NCBI GenBank assembly: GCA_036346225.1
Contig: JARFIW010001089.1
Location: 930,001 to 994,000 of the forward strand
Source: Platerodrilus igneus
Lineage: Eukaryota; Arthropoda; Insecta; Coleoptera; Lycidae
Direction: 5' to 3'
Length of the DNA stretch: 64,000 bases
A model generated the notes under the pieces. It saw only the letters and a list, made by a program, of their open reading frames with translations. It was not told the DNA's origin and did no database searches. Both the position numbers and the translations under genes were made by a program. This document shows, piece after piece, positions 22,496-32,643 of this stretch. Position 1 is the first letter of the stretch. Every line of letters starts with the position of its first letter.

Positions 22496-22804
22496 CGTTG
22501 GGGTCACCAATGTAATGACCTGTTCGTAGCGTGCTGTACTTCGTCGGGGTCACCAGTGTAATGAAGTGAGTCAGGGTGCGAGTTCTTCTACGTCGAGGTC
22601 ACCAATGTAATGACTCGTTGGTTGCGTGTTCTACTTCGTCGGGGTCACCAATTTGATGGTGTGTTCTTTTTCGTCGGAGTTAGAGCTATCCTTGCGGTGT
22701 GTTCTCTTGTCGAGGTCACCAATGTAATGTCTAAGTGCACGTTCTTCTTCGTCGGGGTCATCAATGTAATGTCAAGGTGCGCGTTTTTCTCGTCGGCGTC
22801 ACCA
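22496..22804 (-). repeat. tandem array of about eight PBS-like units
   Basis: The block CGTCGGGGTCACCA or a close variant recurs at about 22496, 22542, 22591, 22637, 22672 (degenerate), 22708, 22750 and 22791, spaced 35-49 bases, usually followed by ATGTAATG. On the minus strand each reads CATTACAT then TGGTGACCCCGACG: an LTR end plus a primer site complementary to the 3' end of tRNA-Trp. The unit at 22791-22804 abuts the LTR and is the one in true PBS position. Confidence 0.8.
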
Positions 22805-22805
22805 A

Positions 22806-23361
22806 TGTCACCAAAATCACCGGCGCGGCAGTGGACAGTGGTCACTAATTAGTATTCGGTATGATACCAGTCGTTGCTATACCTACCGGCTCCATTGCGC
22901 GAGTCTAGGTCTACCGATGTGCTCTGTGATAAGAGGAAATTAAGGTAGGCGAAGGACGGTATAAGGACGCCGACAGTGGGCACGGCGAACCTTATACTGG
23001 GATTATGGGTGTCGGCAATGGACACGACACCGGGCGATGCTGAATGCCGGCTATGGGCACCGCAGTGGTAATAGCTGGCTTTTGACTCTGCGAGAAGAAA
23101 GAATAGACGTTGGCTATAGGCACGACGTCTATGGGTTTGGAGCACCGGATATGGGCACGGTAGTAAAAGAGTTTTTAAACTTTCCGAGCGAGTCGGCAAA
23201 GCAAACTAGTCTCTCTCGCAAAAGCGCGCTGATTTATACTGCTGCTTGGCCGACTCGATTTGTGTACTTATTAACCAAAAAGCGGTATAACATGTAGTTG
23301 GCATACAATTAACTTATAACTACTTGAAACGTCACGTTGACGTCGGTAAATGGTCATTGCA
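22806..23361 (-). mobile_element. 5' LTR of gag-only gypsy
   Basis: Homologous to 21007-21614. The right end is TCATTGCA, followed by the GATC duplication. The left end is less certain because it has drifted (TGTCACCAAAA in place of TGTAATGTCC). Confidence 0.75.
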
Positions 23362-23365
23362 GATC

Positions 23366-23640
23366 AAAAGCAGGTGGATGGCACGTCAAAAATCTTAAAT
23401 CCTTTTCTGCAGCAGATCATGATGATGTACCTGAAATTTAGGTGATGCAATATATTTTCGGAGTAAGATAAAGACATCTTACTCAATCTATGAATTTTTT
23501 TAAATCTTAAGTGGAAATGTTTTGAGGTCCTGTTACTTTGTTAGTTTAGCGTGTTATTGTGAAGTGTATACACTTTAGAACTATCCTTTTCAAGAGTTAT
23601 TTTGCTGTAAACTGATTAATAAAGTGCCTTGGTCGAAAGA
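23366..23640 (+). other. probable 3' end of the interrupted gypsy pol and following non-coding sequence
   Basis: Resumes after the GATC duplication with a short integrase-end-like frame, followed by AT-rich DNA with an AATAAA signal at 23619-23624. It may include the start of the older element's LTR, but no second LTR copy is present to prove it. Confidence 0.35.
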
Positions 23641-23943
23641 GATTCACTATATGGTTAGTTGCATACGTCGTATTGTCCTTTGATCCGAAATGAATCATTG
23701 AGTTGAAGGGAAAATAATGCTTGTCCTCAGTGTCGAGAACTTATGGATGTTTTTAACGTGGATTCATTTGAGTTTTGGGATGCCCTAATTAAGCAGGAGG
23801 TTTATATTATACTGCGTCTGCTGCATGAAAGCAGTGTGGTTTTTAGTAATGTTGTTTGACTTAACCATCGTAACGTTTACATAGTTTTTTTTAAGCAAAG
23901 TGCTTCAGTAGTAGGTTTGAGTATGTATAGTCAAGAAGCATGG

Positions 23944-23944
<1 letters not shown>

Positions 23945-23995
<51 letters not shown>
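23945..23995. repeat. TA dinucleotide microsatellite
   Basis: About 25 uninterrupted TA units. Confidence 0.98.
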
Positions 23996-23998
<3 letters not shown>

Positions 23999-24602
23999 GG
24001 GTTCGTGCGTGTAGAATTGAGGTTCGGTATGCATCTTAACTGGTTCAAGTGCGCGGTTAGTGGTAATGTCCGCGGTGACATAAGCATACTTGAGAGTTTT
24101 GTTTGATTTTAGCAAAGCAGTTATCGTTCTGCGTTATGACTTTTGTCTTGGAATATGCTATTCTACAGCATTTTGGAATTTCTGTATTTAAAAAGCTGTG
24201 GAACAGTATTGTATTAATGTAGATATTTTTTGTAAAAGCACGATTAGTATTAGTAAGGTTTAAAATACTTAGTTAGATTGTTTTTAAATTTTGCGGCAGT
24301 CTTCCACTATGACACAAGTTTGTGCATTTTGTATAAGTTTTTCAAGACATTTGTATCTGTATATCTCTAGAGATGGACCTTTAGATAGTATTAGATCTGA
24401 TGTTCTTCTTTCATTATTCCTCTGTAACTTTTGAGTGTTAGGCTTTTCTATTTGACACTTTCCGATTGTGTTCTCGATATTGAATCTTTTAGGATGTGTT
24501 GTATGCGCAGCTGCCGTCAATTTAATTAATTACTTCTGTGAATAAATTTGTCTGGTATTGGGAAAGTAATTCGAGCATAGTGAGCGTAAATTAATAAATT
24601 GT

Positions 24603-25081
24603 TGTACTATACCCAATGCTAAATGAGGAAGTTGGTCAACGGAAACTAATACCTTTTCCAGTACGTAATAAACCATTTTGTCTGTTAAGTAGGTAATCGG
24701 CCATTTGTTTATTTATTTTTATCTTGTCTTTTAACTAGTTGATAAAATTTTGTCTGACAATGCCATCTATACTATCATGTCGCTAGTTAGTTGTTTATAT
24801 TCGAGTATAGGGGCGCATGAGATACATTTTGTGCACCTTAATGCATCATAATTTGTGAATAATTTCAAGTACTTGGTTGGCTCTTTTGCAGAGAGAAGTG
24901 GGCCAATCTGACGATCTGCAATAACGGCAAATCCGGTCATTGGATTTTTTCTTTTCAAAATAATCAATAATTTATATTAATTTTTTTTCACAATGCCAGA
25001 CAAAATTATTCATTAATATTTAGCTGGAAACGTATTAGTTGCCGTTGACCAACGTCCTCATTTAGCATTGAGTGTAGTACT
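24603..25081. repeat. nested inverted repeats, possible MITE remnant
   Basis: The block with CAATGCTAAATGAGGA (24603-24655) is inverted at 25024-25081, and an inner block with ATTTTGTCTGACAATGCC (24738-24765) is inverted at 24988-25015. A third block (TAATCGGCCATTTGTTTATT near 24691) recurs in direct orientation near 25110. Structure suggests a foldback-type element with rearrangement. Termini and target duplication are unclear. Confidence 0.6.
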
Positions 25082-27259
25082 TTTTTAGAAGGCCCGATAT
25101 TGTTAAGTCGGTAATCGGTCATTTGTTTATTTATGATTACTTCTATGTTAATTAGTCATTGACTAGTATAACTCTCATCAGTTTATTTTTTCGATTTATT
25201 TATTTTAAGTCGCAGGTAAAAGTTAAAATTGAGTTATTTATATGTTTATTCGTGATGAATTACATTTTTTTATGATAGTTGGTATTCGGTTTTAACAAAA
25301 ATCTTTTAGGTTTTTATATGTTCAATATACATTATCTCATTTTTTTTTCTTTTTGATATGGGGCAGTGTAACACATTTAATTTTAAATAGTGCTTATTGT
25401 AATTATTTTGGACGTAAACGCGTTCAGTCGTTTTCCCCTGACATTGTTTTTCATATTTAAGTATTAAAATTTTAATAAAATTATTGAAATACAGGTCTAC
25501 TTAAGCAATAGTTGTTTAAAAAGTTTTAACTTAACAATTTATATTTTCTTTTGCATCATACTCATTTATTCTATGGTAGAAGAGCAAATTCATTTGATGC
25601 ATTTTATTGTAACACACGAGTTTCTTACTTACGAAGCACCTTATTCGAAATGCATCGCGATTCGATGTTAGTGCTTGCGTGAGAGGCATGAAATGGTCCG
25701 ATGCTCAGAACAAGAGTCAGTTTACTTGTTGAACACACTCGGGTGTGACCGCCTAATAATGTTGCTCCGTACTACTGCCTGTGCAGGTTGGTAATCAAGT
25801 ATTGTTCAAAAATGCCTTTTTTAGGCCTCTTTTTGTGTGCGAGGAAGTATAACTATTTACGGGTTTTGTAGAACGGGAGCATTTTGACCTTCATTATCGC
25901 AACGTGTGGTAGCCATGTTTTAATTAATCGGTGGTAAGTTTGTGTTAACAATTAATTTTTAACGCTAAAATATTCCAATCCTCTTAATGCAGCACAAATA
26001 TAAACGTAGCAGACAAATCAAGAAATTATGACGCAAATGAGTTCAAATTTTATATGACAGTTTAATAAACAAGTAGGCAGATTGAATATGAAACAAAATG
26101 CCTAAAAATTGCATCTTCATGAATAGGAAACATTAATTGGTTTGGTGAAATTCAAATTGTGGTCCTTAATTTTGGATTGAAGCAGTTATTTCATGGCGGT
26201 GTTTTGTATTCACGTCAAGTTTAGTCCAACAGATGTTGATTGGAATATCCAGGTATTTTTATTACGTACATAATTATCTATCACAAGTGTCTTTCACTTA
26301 TTTCTGACCGCTATTTGTTTGCTGTCATCAATGTCTTGACATACATGGGAACAATGTAATTCGTAAATTGACAGTTAATTCATTGCAAATGTAGTTATGT
26401 AAATTTAAGATCTTTCACTATCTGTGTATGATAATCCAATCTAGGTCTACTCTGCCTCTCTCTTTTCCTATATCTGCTTCTAATATATTCTGCACTATTC
26501 CCTCATGCCTTAGTAGGTGGCCTATCTCTCCTATTTTTTACTGTTTTCCACATATTTATTTCTTTCTAGCATCTCTTTGTTCTTAACTTTGTCTGTTCAT
26601 GATATCCTCATCATACATCTGTAGCAGCACATTTCAAAGGCTTCTATCTTTTTCCTGTCCGTTTCTCCTACTGTCGAAGTTTCACAGCCGTACAGTGCTA
26701 TGCTCCACACATATGTTTTAAGCAACCTCTTCCTTGTTTCTGTTTGTTGTCTTTGAACACAGTAGTTGCTTGTTCTTGTTATATGTAGCACGACCTTGTG
26801 CTAATCTTTGTTTTATACCTTTTGCGTTCTTCCAATCTCGCGTTATTTGGCTTCCTAGGTAGCAGAAATCCTTAACCTCTTGTAAGTTCTCGTTACCTGT
26901 TTGTATTCTTGTTTTTGATTTATCTTCCCCCCCTTTGCATACTAGTAGTTTAGTTTTATTTTTGTTAATTTTCATACCGTACCTCTCTGTTAGAACTGCT
27001 TCCATTTCAGTAAGATAAGTTTCCTTGTTAGATGCCAAACCGCTATGTCATCTGCAAATCTAAGCATATCAATCTTCTGCCCCTGCACAATAATTTCAAA
27101 TGTCTTCTTGCAGTTGACAGTATTGATTGCTTCTTCGATGTACAAGTTAAAAACTAATGGGGATAGGGCACATTCATATCTCGCACCTTTTCTAATATTT
27201 ACTTCCCTACGTTCCTGCTCTAATTCTATTACCGCTGTTTAATCTTTGTGTAAGCTATG

Positions 27260-27905
27260 TACGAGGGTGATTTGAAAAGTTCGCGAAGCGAAGGGGAAAA
27301 TGAAAAAATTTGGTGGTGGAGAACTCCTATGTCTCAATTGTTTAGATTGTTGCTTGGTTTCAGGGGTAAAATCGTCGAACGAAATCGGAGTTAGAGCGGT
27401 CTAAACTCTGTTGGCAAATTCTCTTCCTCTGAAGGTTTTGATCAATTATTAATATGCGCGGCACTCATCTTGCCGAAAGCTTTTTCATACCTAATTCCGC
27501 AGTTAAGATATTAAATGCTCTTTCATTTGAGATACCTGCATCCTTAGTAATTTCGGAGACCTTTAATCGACGATCCTGCGTAACCATATTATTAACTTTT
27601 TGGACGATTTCAGGCGTGGTGGCAGTTTTTGGTCGTCCGCTGCGCGGGTCATCTTCTAGCCTCTCACGACCACGTTTAAATTCCGTCACCCACTTGTGCA
27701 CAGTTGTAAATGATGGAGCGGAGTCTCCTAATGTATCCTGCATATCTTTATGTACTTCTGTTGCTTTCCAACCCTTTTTTACAAAATATTTAATAACAAC
27801 GCGCGTTTCAGTTTTAGCCATTTTGAAAAACTCACAAAACTAACTTTACTTCATATAGCACCAAATTAATACTACTTGACAGAATAATGTCAAACCACCC
27901 TCGTA
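27260..27905 (-). mobile_element. internally deleted mariner, TSD TA
   Basis: Inverted ends CGAGGGTGATTTGAAAAGTT (left) and CGAGGGTGGTTTGAC (right, read inverted) lie inside TA duplications (27260-27261 and 27904-27905). The element is about 650 bases, half the usual mariner length. It sits in the RT region of the RTE copy. Confidence 0.88.
27465..27821 (-). pseudogene. mariner transposase, N-terminal fragment
   Basis: The 118-codon frame starts MAKTETRVVIKYFVKKGWKA and contains the paired helix-turn-helix DNA-binding region, including HKWVTEFKRGRE and the DDPRSGRPKT linker. It stops just where the WVPRLL-type motif and the DDE/D catalytic domain should begin; beyond it only a piece resembling KQQSKQW remains before the left repeat. 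The protein could at most bind repeats; it cannot catalyse transposition. Confidence 0.85.
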
Positions 27906-28889
27906 TTATCGGTCTATTCCTAAAACTCATTCCAATATTTTTGAGTATTTCGAACATTTTTTCCATTTTACATTGTCGAATGCTTTTTCTGGATTTACAA
28001 ACCCTATATACACGGTTTCCGCTTTTTCTATTGTTTTCTCCATTATCACCCTTTGAGCTAAAATAGCCTCCCCTGTTCACCTGTTTCGCCTAAACCCAAA
28101 TTGATCTTCTCCCAGTATTTCTTCAGCTCGTTTTTCCATTCGTCGTTGTACACTTGTAGTTAATATTTTTGAAACTTGTGCGGTCAAACTTATTGTTCGA
28201 AAATTTTCACATCTATCCGCGCTTCTTTCTTTTTGTACAGTGACTATGGTGTTACGTTTGAAATCTTTGGGTATCATACATATAGCTTACAAGTTGGAAG
28301 AGACATTCTGTTCCGCTTGTCTCGAGGCTTTTAGAGTTTCTGCTAGCACCTTATATGTACCCTGCGCATTACCATTTTTCAGATCCTTTAATGCTACTCG
28401 TAACTCAAACTCATATTTAAGTATAGGATATCCTAAGTTATCCTTTTCAATGTTTAATTCCTGTTCTAATGCTATTAGTTCCTCTCCTGCATATAAATTA
28501 CCTCTATATTCTTGCCATCTAACCACTTTCTTTACATTTTCTATAATGACGTTTCCTCTTGCGTCCCTTATATTTTTGCTATTCGGTTTTATATTGCTAA
28601 AATTCATTCTAATTAGTTTATAAGCTTCGTCTGTCTTTCATATTTCCATCTTAGTTTGTACCTCTTTGCACTTTTCATCAATCCGTTGTTTTTTAGCTTT
28701 CCTGCATTTGCAAATAACTTTGCATTTTATAGCATTGTATCTGTTTTCCTGTTTCGTTTGATTTTTGTATTTTTGTCTTTTTTCTATTAAATTCAGGATA
28801 TCCTTTGTTATCCACAGTTTCTTATTTTCTGTTTGTGTATACCCCAGAATATCTCTGACTGCCATGTCTACGCTGTATTTAATGTTATT

Positions 28890-29720
28890 CTATTCTGTTT
28901 CTACTTCCTTAGTATCAGAAATTTTCCCGATATCTTTCAGCAATTGATTTGACTTTTTTTCAAATTTTTCGTGGATATCATTATCTTTTAGTTTCTCGAA
29001 GTCAAAGTGCCTTTTTCCGTTAATTTTTTTCAAATTTTTAAATTTATGATTGGCCTTCATAATTACGATGTCGTGGTCAGTGTCTAGATCTGCTTCTGGG
29101 TAGCTTTTACAGTCTTTTATTTGATTTCTAAACCGTTGTCCAATAAGAATGTAATCTACTTGATATCTTCCTATATGCCCTGCCATCTTCCACGTGAATC
29201 GTCTTCTAGCATGATGTTGAAATAATGTGTTTGTGTTGGTTAAATGGTTTTTGTCGCAAAATTCTACCAACCTATTTCCCCTGTCATTTCTCGTGCCTAA
29301 ACCAAATATACCTACTACTGCCCCTTCTTTACCCTCACCCACTGCATTAAAATCTCCCGTAATTATTAAATTTTCATGTCCTTTTACGTATCTTAGTATG
29401 TCTTCTATCTCTTGCTCACTGTAACCAGAGATGGGCATGTATACTTGTATTATTACTGTATTTACCGGTTTAGAGTCTAATCTAACCATGAATACTCTTT
29501 CGTTCTTTTGTAAGTAATTTTCTACACAGTGTTCTATCTTTTTTCGCATAACTATCGACACACCAGAATTTCCTTCCTCTGATCCTGTATGAATTGACCT
29601 AAAGTTTCCACTTCAAAAATCCCCCGCCTCTGACCACCGATCTTCTCTGATCCCTACTATGTCTAATGCTAACCTATCCATTTCAATTTTTAAGTTCTCT
29701 AGCTTTTATACTGTTTTATA
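28890..29720 (-). pseudogene. RTE-type AP endonuclease
   Basis: The main frame (28890-29561, 223 codons) has LIITGDFNAV, FGLGTRNDRGNRLVEFC, the QVDYILIGQRFR segment and the DTDHDIVI box containing the catalytic Asp-His pair. These are hallmarks of the APE-like endonuclease that nicks target DNA for RTE retrotransposition. The N-terminal part lies right of 29561 in other frames, so a frameshift separates it. The same region in plus orientation occurs at 57780-58600. C-terminal to it are the frames 28638-28865 and 28287-28607 that lead to RT. Confidence 0.82.
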
Positions 29721-30150
29721 TTTCTGACATTCGACGCTCCAATTCGCAGAATGTTCCCGATTCTTTTTCTAAATTTTTCGATCACAACTTCTGAAGTAAT
29801 CCCATCCCGGAGATCTGAATGGGGACTATTTTATTTCCGGAATCTTTTACCCTAAAGGATGCCATCATCTTAAATACAATTTAAGTGCGCTGTGTACTGA
29901 GAAGATAATGTGGGGGTTTCCTGTTGCCTTCCACGTCGCAGTAGCGTGACTTAGAATGTCAAACCGACCCCTATGATCTCTGTCAATCGAAGTACCGAAA
30001 GAGCCGCTCCCCTCTTTCGGGTCACTAAAGACCCTACTACTTTGACTGAACTTGTAGTTTGGCTCTCTAGGTCACTGGAACGCGGAAGCCATTCAACCCG
30101 TTATAGTAGTCTAGAACTTCTTTAAGGTGCAGGTCCATTCGGAATGGAAA

Positions 30151-30430
30151 AATTAATCACGAATAACAAATTTCTTTTAGTTATTGTTGTTAGTAGTTGT
30201 TAGCAAGAAAGTTTTTATTTGTTACTTCTTTGGTATTTTAATGTTTGAAAAGTTTTTAGTTCTACTAGGTCAGTTATTCTAATTCCTTCGTTAAATTTAA
30301 GTATTCTAGCTTAAAGTAAAATGACGATTTCCGTTTTCTAATACTAGACATACAAACCTCCCACTTTTTTAAATTAACATTAAAATAGAAAAGTTTTTAA
30401 ATAAAATTTATGTTACAAGAAAGGAAAATA
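30151..30430. other. AT-rich spacer
   Basis: Between the LINE 5' end and the next transposon; nothing recognised. Confidence 0.5.
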
Positions 30431-32643
30431 TACAGGGTGTCAGGAAAATACGTGTACAACGTAAGAACAGAGATTCTTTGGCTCGAAATAGATCGATTTG
30501 AGCCAACTTACCTATTATACAAGTTGCTTCATTTAGCCGCTAGAAGGCTTCAAAAATCGTGAAAAATATTTGATATATTAAAATAACTCGAAAACACGTC
30601 GATAGATTTTGACCATTTTTGGGGTGCGAGTTTCTACTTTCAATTGACATCTTTTGGTGATGTACGCAATAATTTTAAAAGCATACGAGTGTCCCAAAAA
30701 TGATGTATTGCATAAATAGCCGACCATTACCTTTTTCCCGTTTATGCAATGACTACCAATTTTTTTTCATGAGTAGCCGACTTAATTTGGAAACTTTTTT
30801 GTCTCTTGTAAAATTTTGATTAGACGAGCTGTTTGACAGAAAAAAAGTAATTTCAAATGTCTGTTTTTTAATTTTTATTTCATTGTTTTGTTTATTTTTT
30901 ATTACTATCATTGAAAATTAACAGCGCGGTACAAGTGTTGGACCATTACAATAAATTTTCAAAATGGCCGCCACTTTCTTCAGTACACAAATTAACTCTT
31001 CGTAAGAAGTTTAACTGAACCCTCTGCATTGTTTGTGCATTATTTTTTAAAGAGTTGGCTGCATTTAAAATTCGTCTATACAATTCTTTTTCGCTATCAA
31101 GTGGAGACGAATAAACCTTAGATTTTAAGATACCCCACAAAAAATAATCACAGGGCGTCAAGTCCGGCGATCGTGCTGGCCAATTTGTAGAAGCATCATA
31201 TCCCCTTCCGATCCATCGATCCGGATATTTTTCGTATAAATGTTGTCGAACAGCTAGACTAAAGTGGGGAGGAGCACCATCGTGCATGAGCCACATGTCT
31301 TGGCGAAGTAACAATGGCAGATCTTCCAATAAATTTGGCAATGTTTGTTGTAGAAAGTTGAAGTAATTGTCTCCGTTTAATCGATTTGGTATCACAACAG
31401 GACCGAAAATAAAATTATCAATAACTCCAGCCCAGACATTAATCTTAAATTCATGTTGATAGTGAGTCACTTTAGTTGTATGATGATTTTCTACAGCGTA
31501 AACATGTTCATTATGTATGTTAGTAATACCAGATCTTGTAAAAGAAGCTTCATCTGTAAATAAAATTTTGCGACTGAAATTTGCATTTTGAATTCTCTGA
31601 TCTTGAATAAATTGACAGAAAGCTAGACGCCTGTCTCTCAGGATCGATAGGCAAAAGGTCTTGTACCTGTTGAACGTGGTATGAGTGTAATAACTGTTCC
31701 TTTAAAACGTCATGAACAATACTTTTAGGAACTTGTAGTTCAAGTCCTAAGCGTCTGGTGCTTATTTTTGGGTCTTCTTCAACTCTATCCAAAATTTGTT
31801 CCTCCAGATCCGCAGTGCTTGTGGTACGTTCACGTCCTCGATCCGCATTTCTTGACTGAAAGCTACCATTTTTACGAAGACGTCTTTCAATATTTGCTAA
31901 TGTTTGGTGCTTTGGAATTCGGCGATTAGGAAATCTTTCCCTATAGACTCTGACGCTTTCACGACCATTGCCTTGACAAAATCCGAGAACCAAAAGCATA
32001 TCCAGCTGTTCGGGGTTTGTGTAAGTACTCATAATGTAAGATGAAAGATGCAAACTTTTATTGAATTAAGCAGAAATTCTCGACTTGACAGGCAAGCTGA
32101 GGTTAAATAATATTCAAATTAAATAACAAAACAAAAGCAAAGCTTAGTACTATACTATGTTCTTTTATTTGCCCCGTTTTACAGTTAATGCAGCAATGAT
32201 GACGAAAGTATGCAGACATTTGAAATTACATTTTTTCTGTCAAACCGCTCGTCTAATCAAAATTTTACTAGAGATAAGAAAGTTTCCAAATTAAATCAGC
32301 TACTCACAAAAAAATCTGTAGTCATTGCATAAACAGGAAAAAAGTAATGGTCGGATATTTATACAATACATCATTTTTGGGACACTCGTATGCTTTTAAA
32401 ATTATTGCGTACACCACCAAAAGATGTCAATTGAAAGTAGAAACTCGCACCCCAAAAATGGTCAAAATCTATCGACGCGTTTTCGAGTTATTTTAAAATA
32501 TCAAATATTTTTCACGATTTTTGAAGCCCTCTAGCGGCTAAATGAAGCAACTTGTATAATAGGTAAGTTGGCTCAAATCGATCTATTTCGAGCCAAAGAA
32601 TCTCTGTTCTTACGTTGTACATGTATTTTCCGGACACCCTGTA
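30431..32643 (-). mobile_element. Tc1/mariner-superfamily transposon with long TIRs
   Basis: The ends read TA-CAGGGTGTC and GGACACCCTG-TA. The terminal inverted repeats are about 430 bases (30433-30870 and 32205-32641), much longer than the usual 20-200, and about 95% identical by eye. The single transposase frame on the minus strand is broken once. Related but diverged fragments are at 42480-42962 and 56433-57069. Confidence 0.88.
30946..32032 (-). pseudogene. transposase of the long-TIR element (one frameshift)
   Basis: The N-terminal frame starts at 32032 (MSTYTNPEQLDMLLVLGFCQ), a helix-turn-helix resembling the insect DUF4817 family, and includes NRRIPKHQTLANIERRL. After a one-base shift near 31625 the catalytic part continues: first Asp in FTDEASF (about 31550), second in WLMHDGAPPHF (about 31285), third in SPDLTPCDYFLWG (about 31140). 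By count 43 residues separate the second and third Asp, unlike mariner (34). The C-terminus is HFENLL at 30946. The single lesion suggests recent activity. Confidence 0.82.

Larger units (their letters stand above)
21007..23361 (-). mobile_element. gag-only Ty3/gypsy element with tRNA-Trp-type PBS
   Basis: LTRs at 22806-23361 (5') and 21007-21614 (3') are homologous along their length with roughly 10% difference. The outer flanks share GATC (21003-21006 and 23362-23365). The internal region is only about 1.2 kb: an array of primer-site-like units and a decayed gag. No pol motif is present and gag ends about 55 bases before the 3' LTR, so pol was deleted or the copy was mobilised in trans. It is inserted in an older gypsy integrase tail. 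Confidence 0.85.
23641..26399. other. non-coding region with an inverted-repeat unit
   Basis: No identified gene. Minus frames at 24284-24520 (78 codons) and 24767-24967 (66 codons) match nothing I know. A nested inverted repeat occupies about 24603-25081 (listed). A TA microsatellite lies at 23945-23995. Confidence 0.5.
26597..28277 (-). pseudogene. RTE-type reverse transcriptase remnant
   Basis: Frame 28077-28277 keeps CENFRTISLTAQVSKIL and GEDQFGFRRNR, RT motifs typical of RTE/BovB-type LINEs. Left of the mariner the catalytic box is recognisable as MLRFADDIAV (about 27030-27060). Frame 26718-27038 carries DFCYLGSQIT and 26597-26791 the ALYGCET tail. RT copies element RNA at the nicked target. 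The reading frame is broken at several points and split by the mariner, so it is inactive. Confidence 0.8.
26400..30150 (-). mobile_element. decayed RTE-clade LINE, copy 1
   Basis: In minus order: a 5' region (about 30150-29760) shared with the copy at 57070, an AP endonuclease (about 29720-28890), an RT (about 28280-26740) and the C-terminal tail with YVWSIALYGCET (26597-26791). Many shifts and stops. A mariner sits in RT at 27260-27905. No RNase H is seen, as expected for RTE. Both ends are approximate. Confidence 0.8.

Noticed and set aside
22496..22804. Regularly spaced repeats resembling a CRISPR array
   Set aside because: Eukaryotic context, variable repeats and spacing, and the repeated block is an LTR end plus tRNA-Trp primer site.
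27454..27843. 129-codon plus frame
   Set aside because: Antisense of the mariner transposase frame 27465-27821.
28240..28623. 127-codon plus frame
   Set aside because: Antisense shadow of the RTE LINE coding region on the minus strand.
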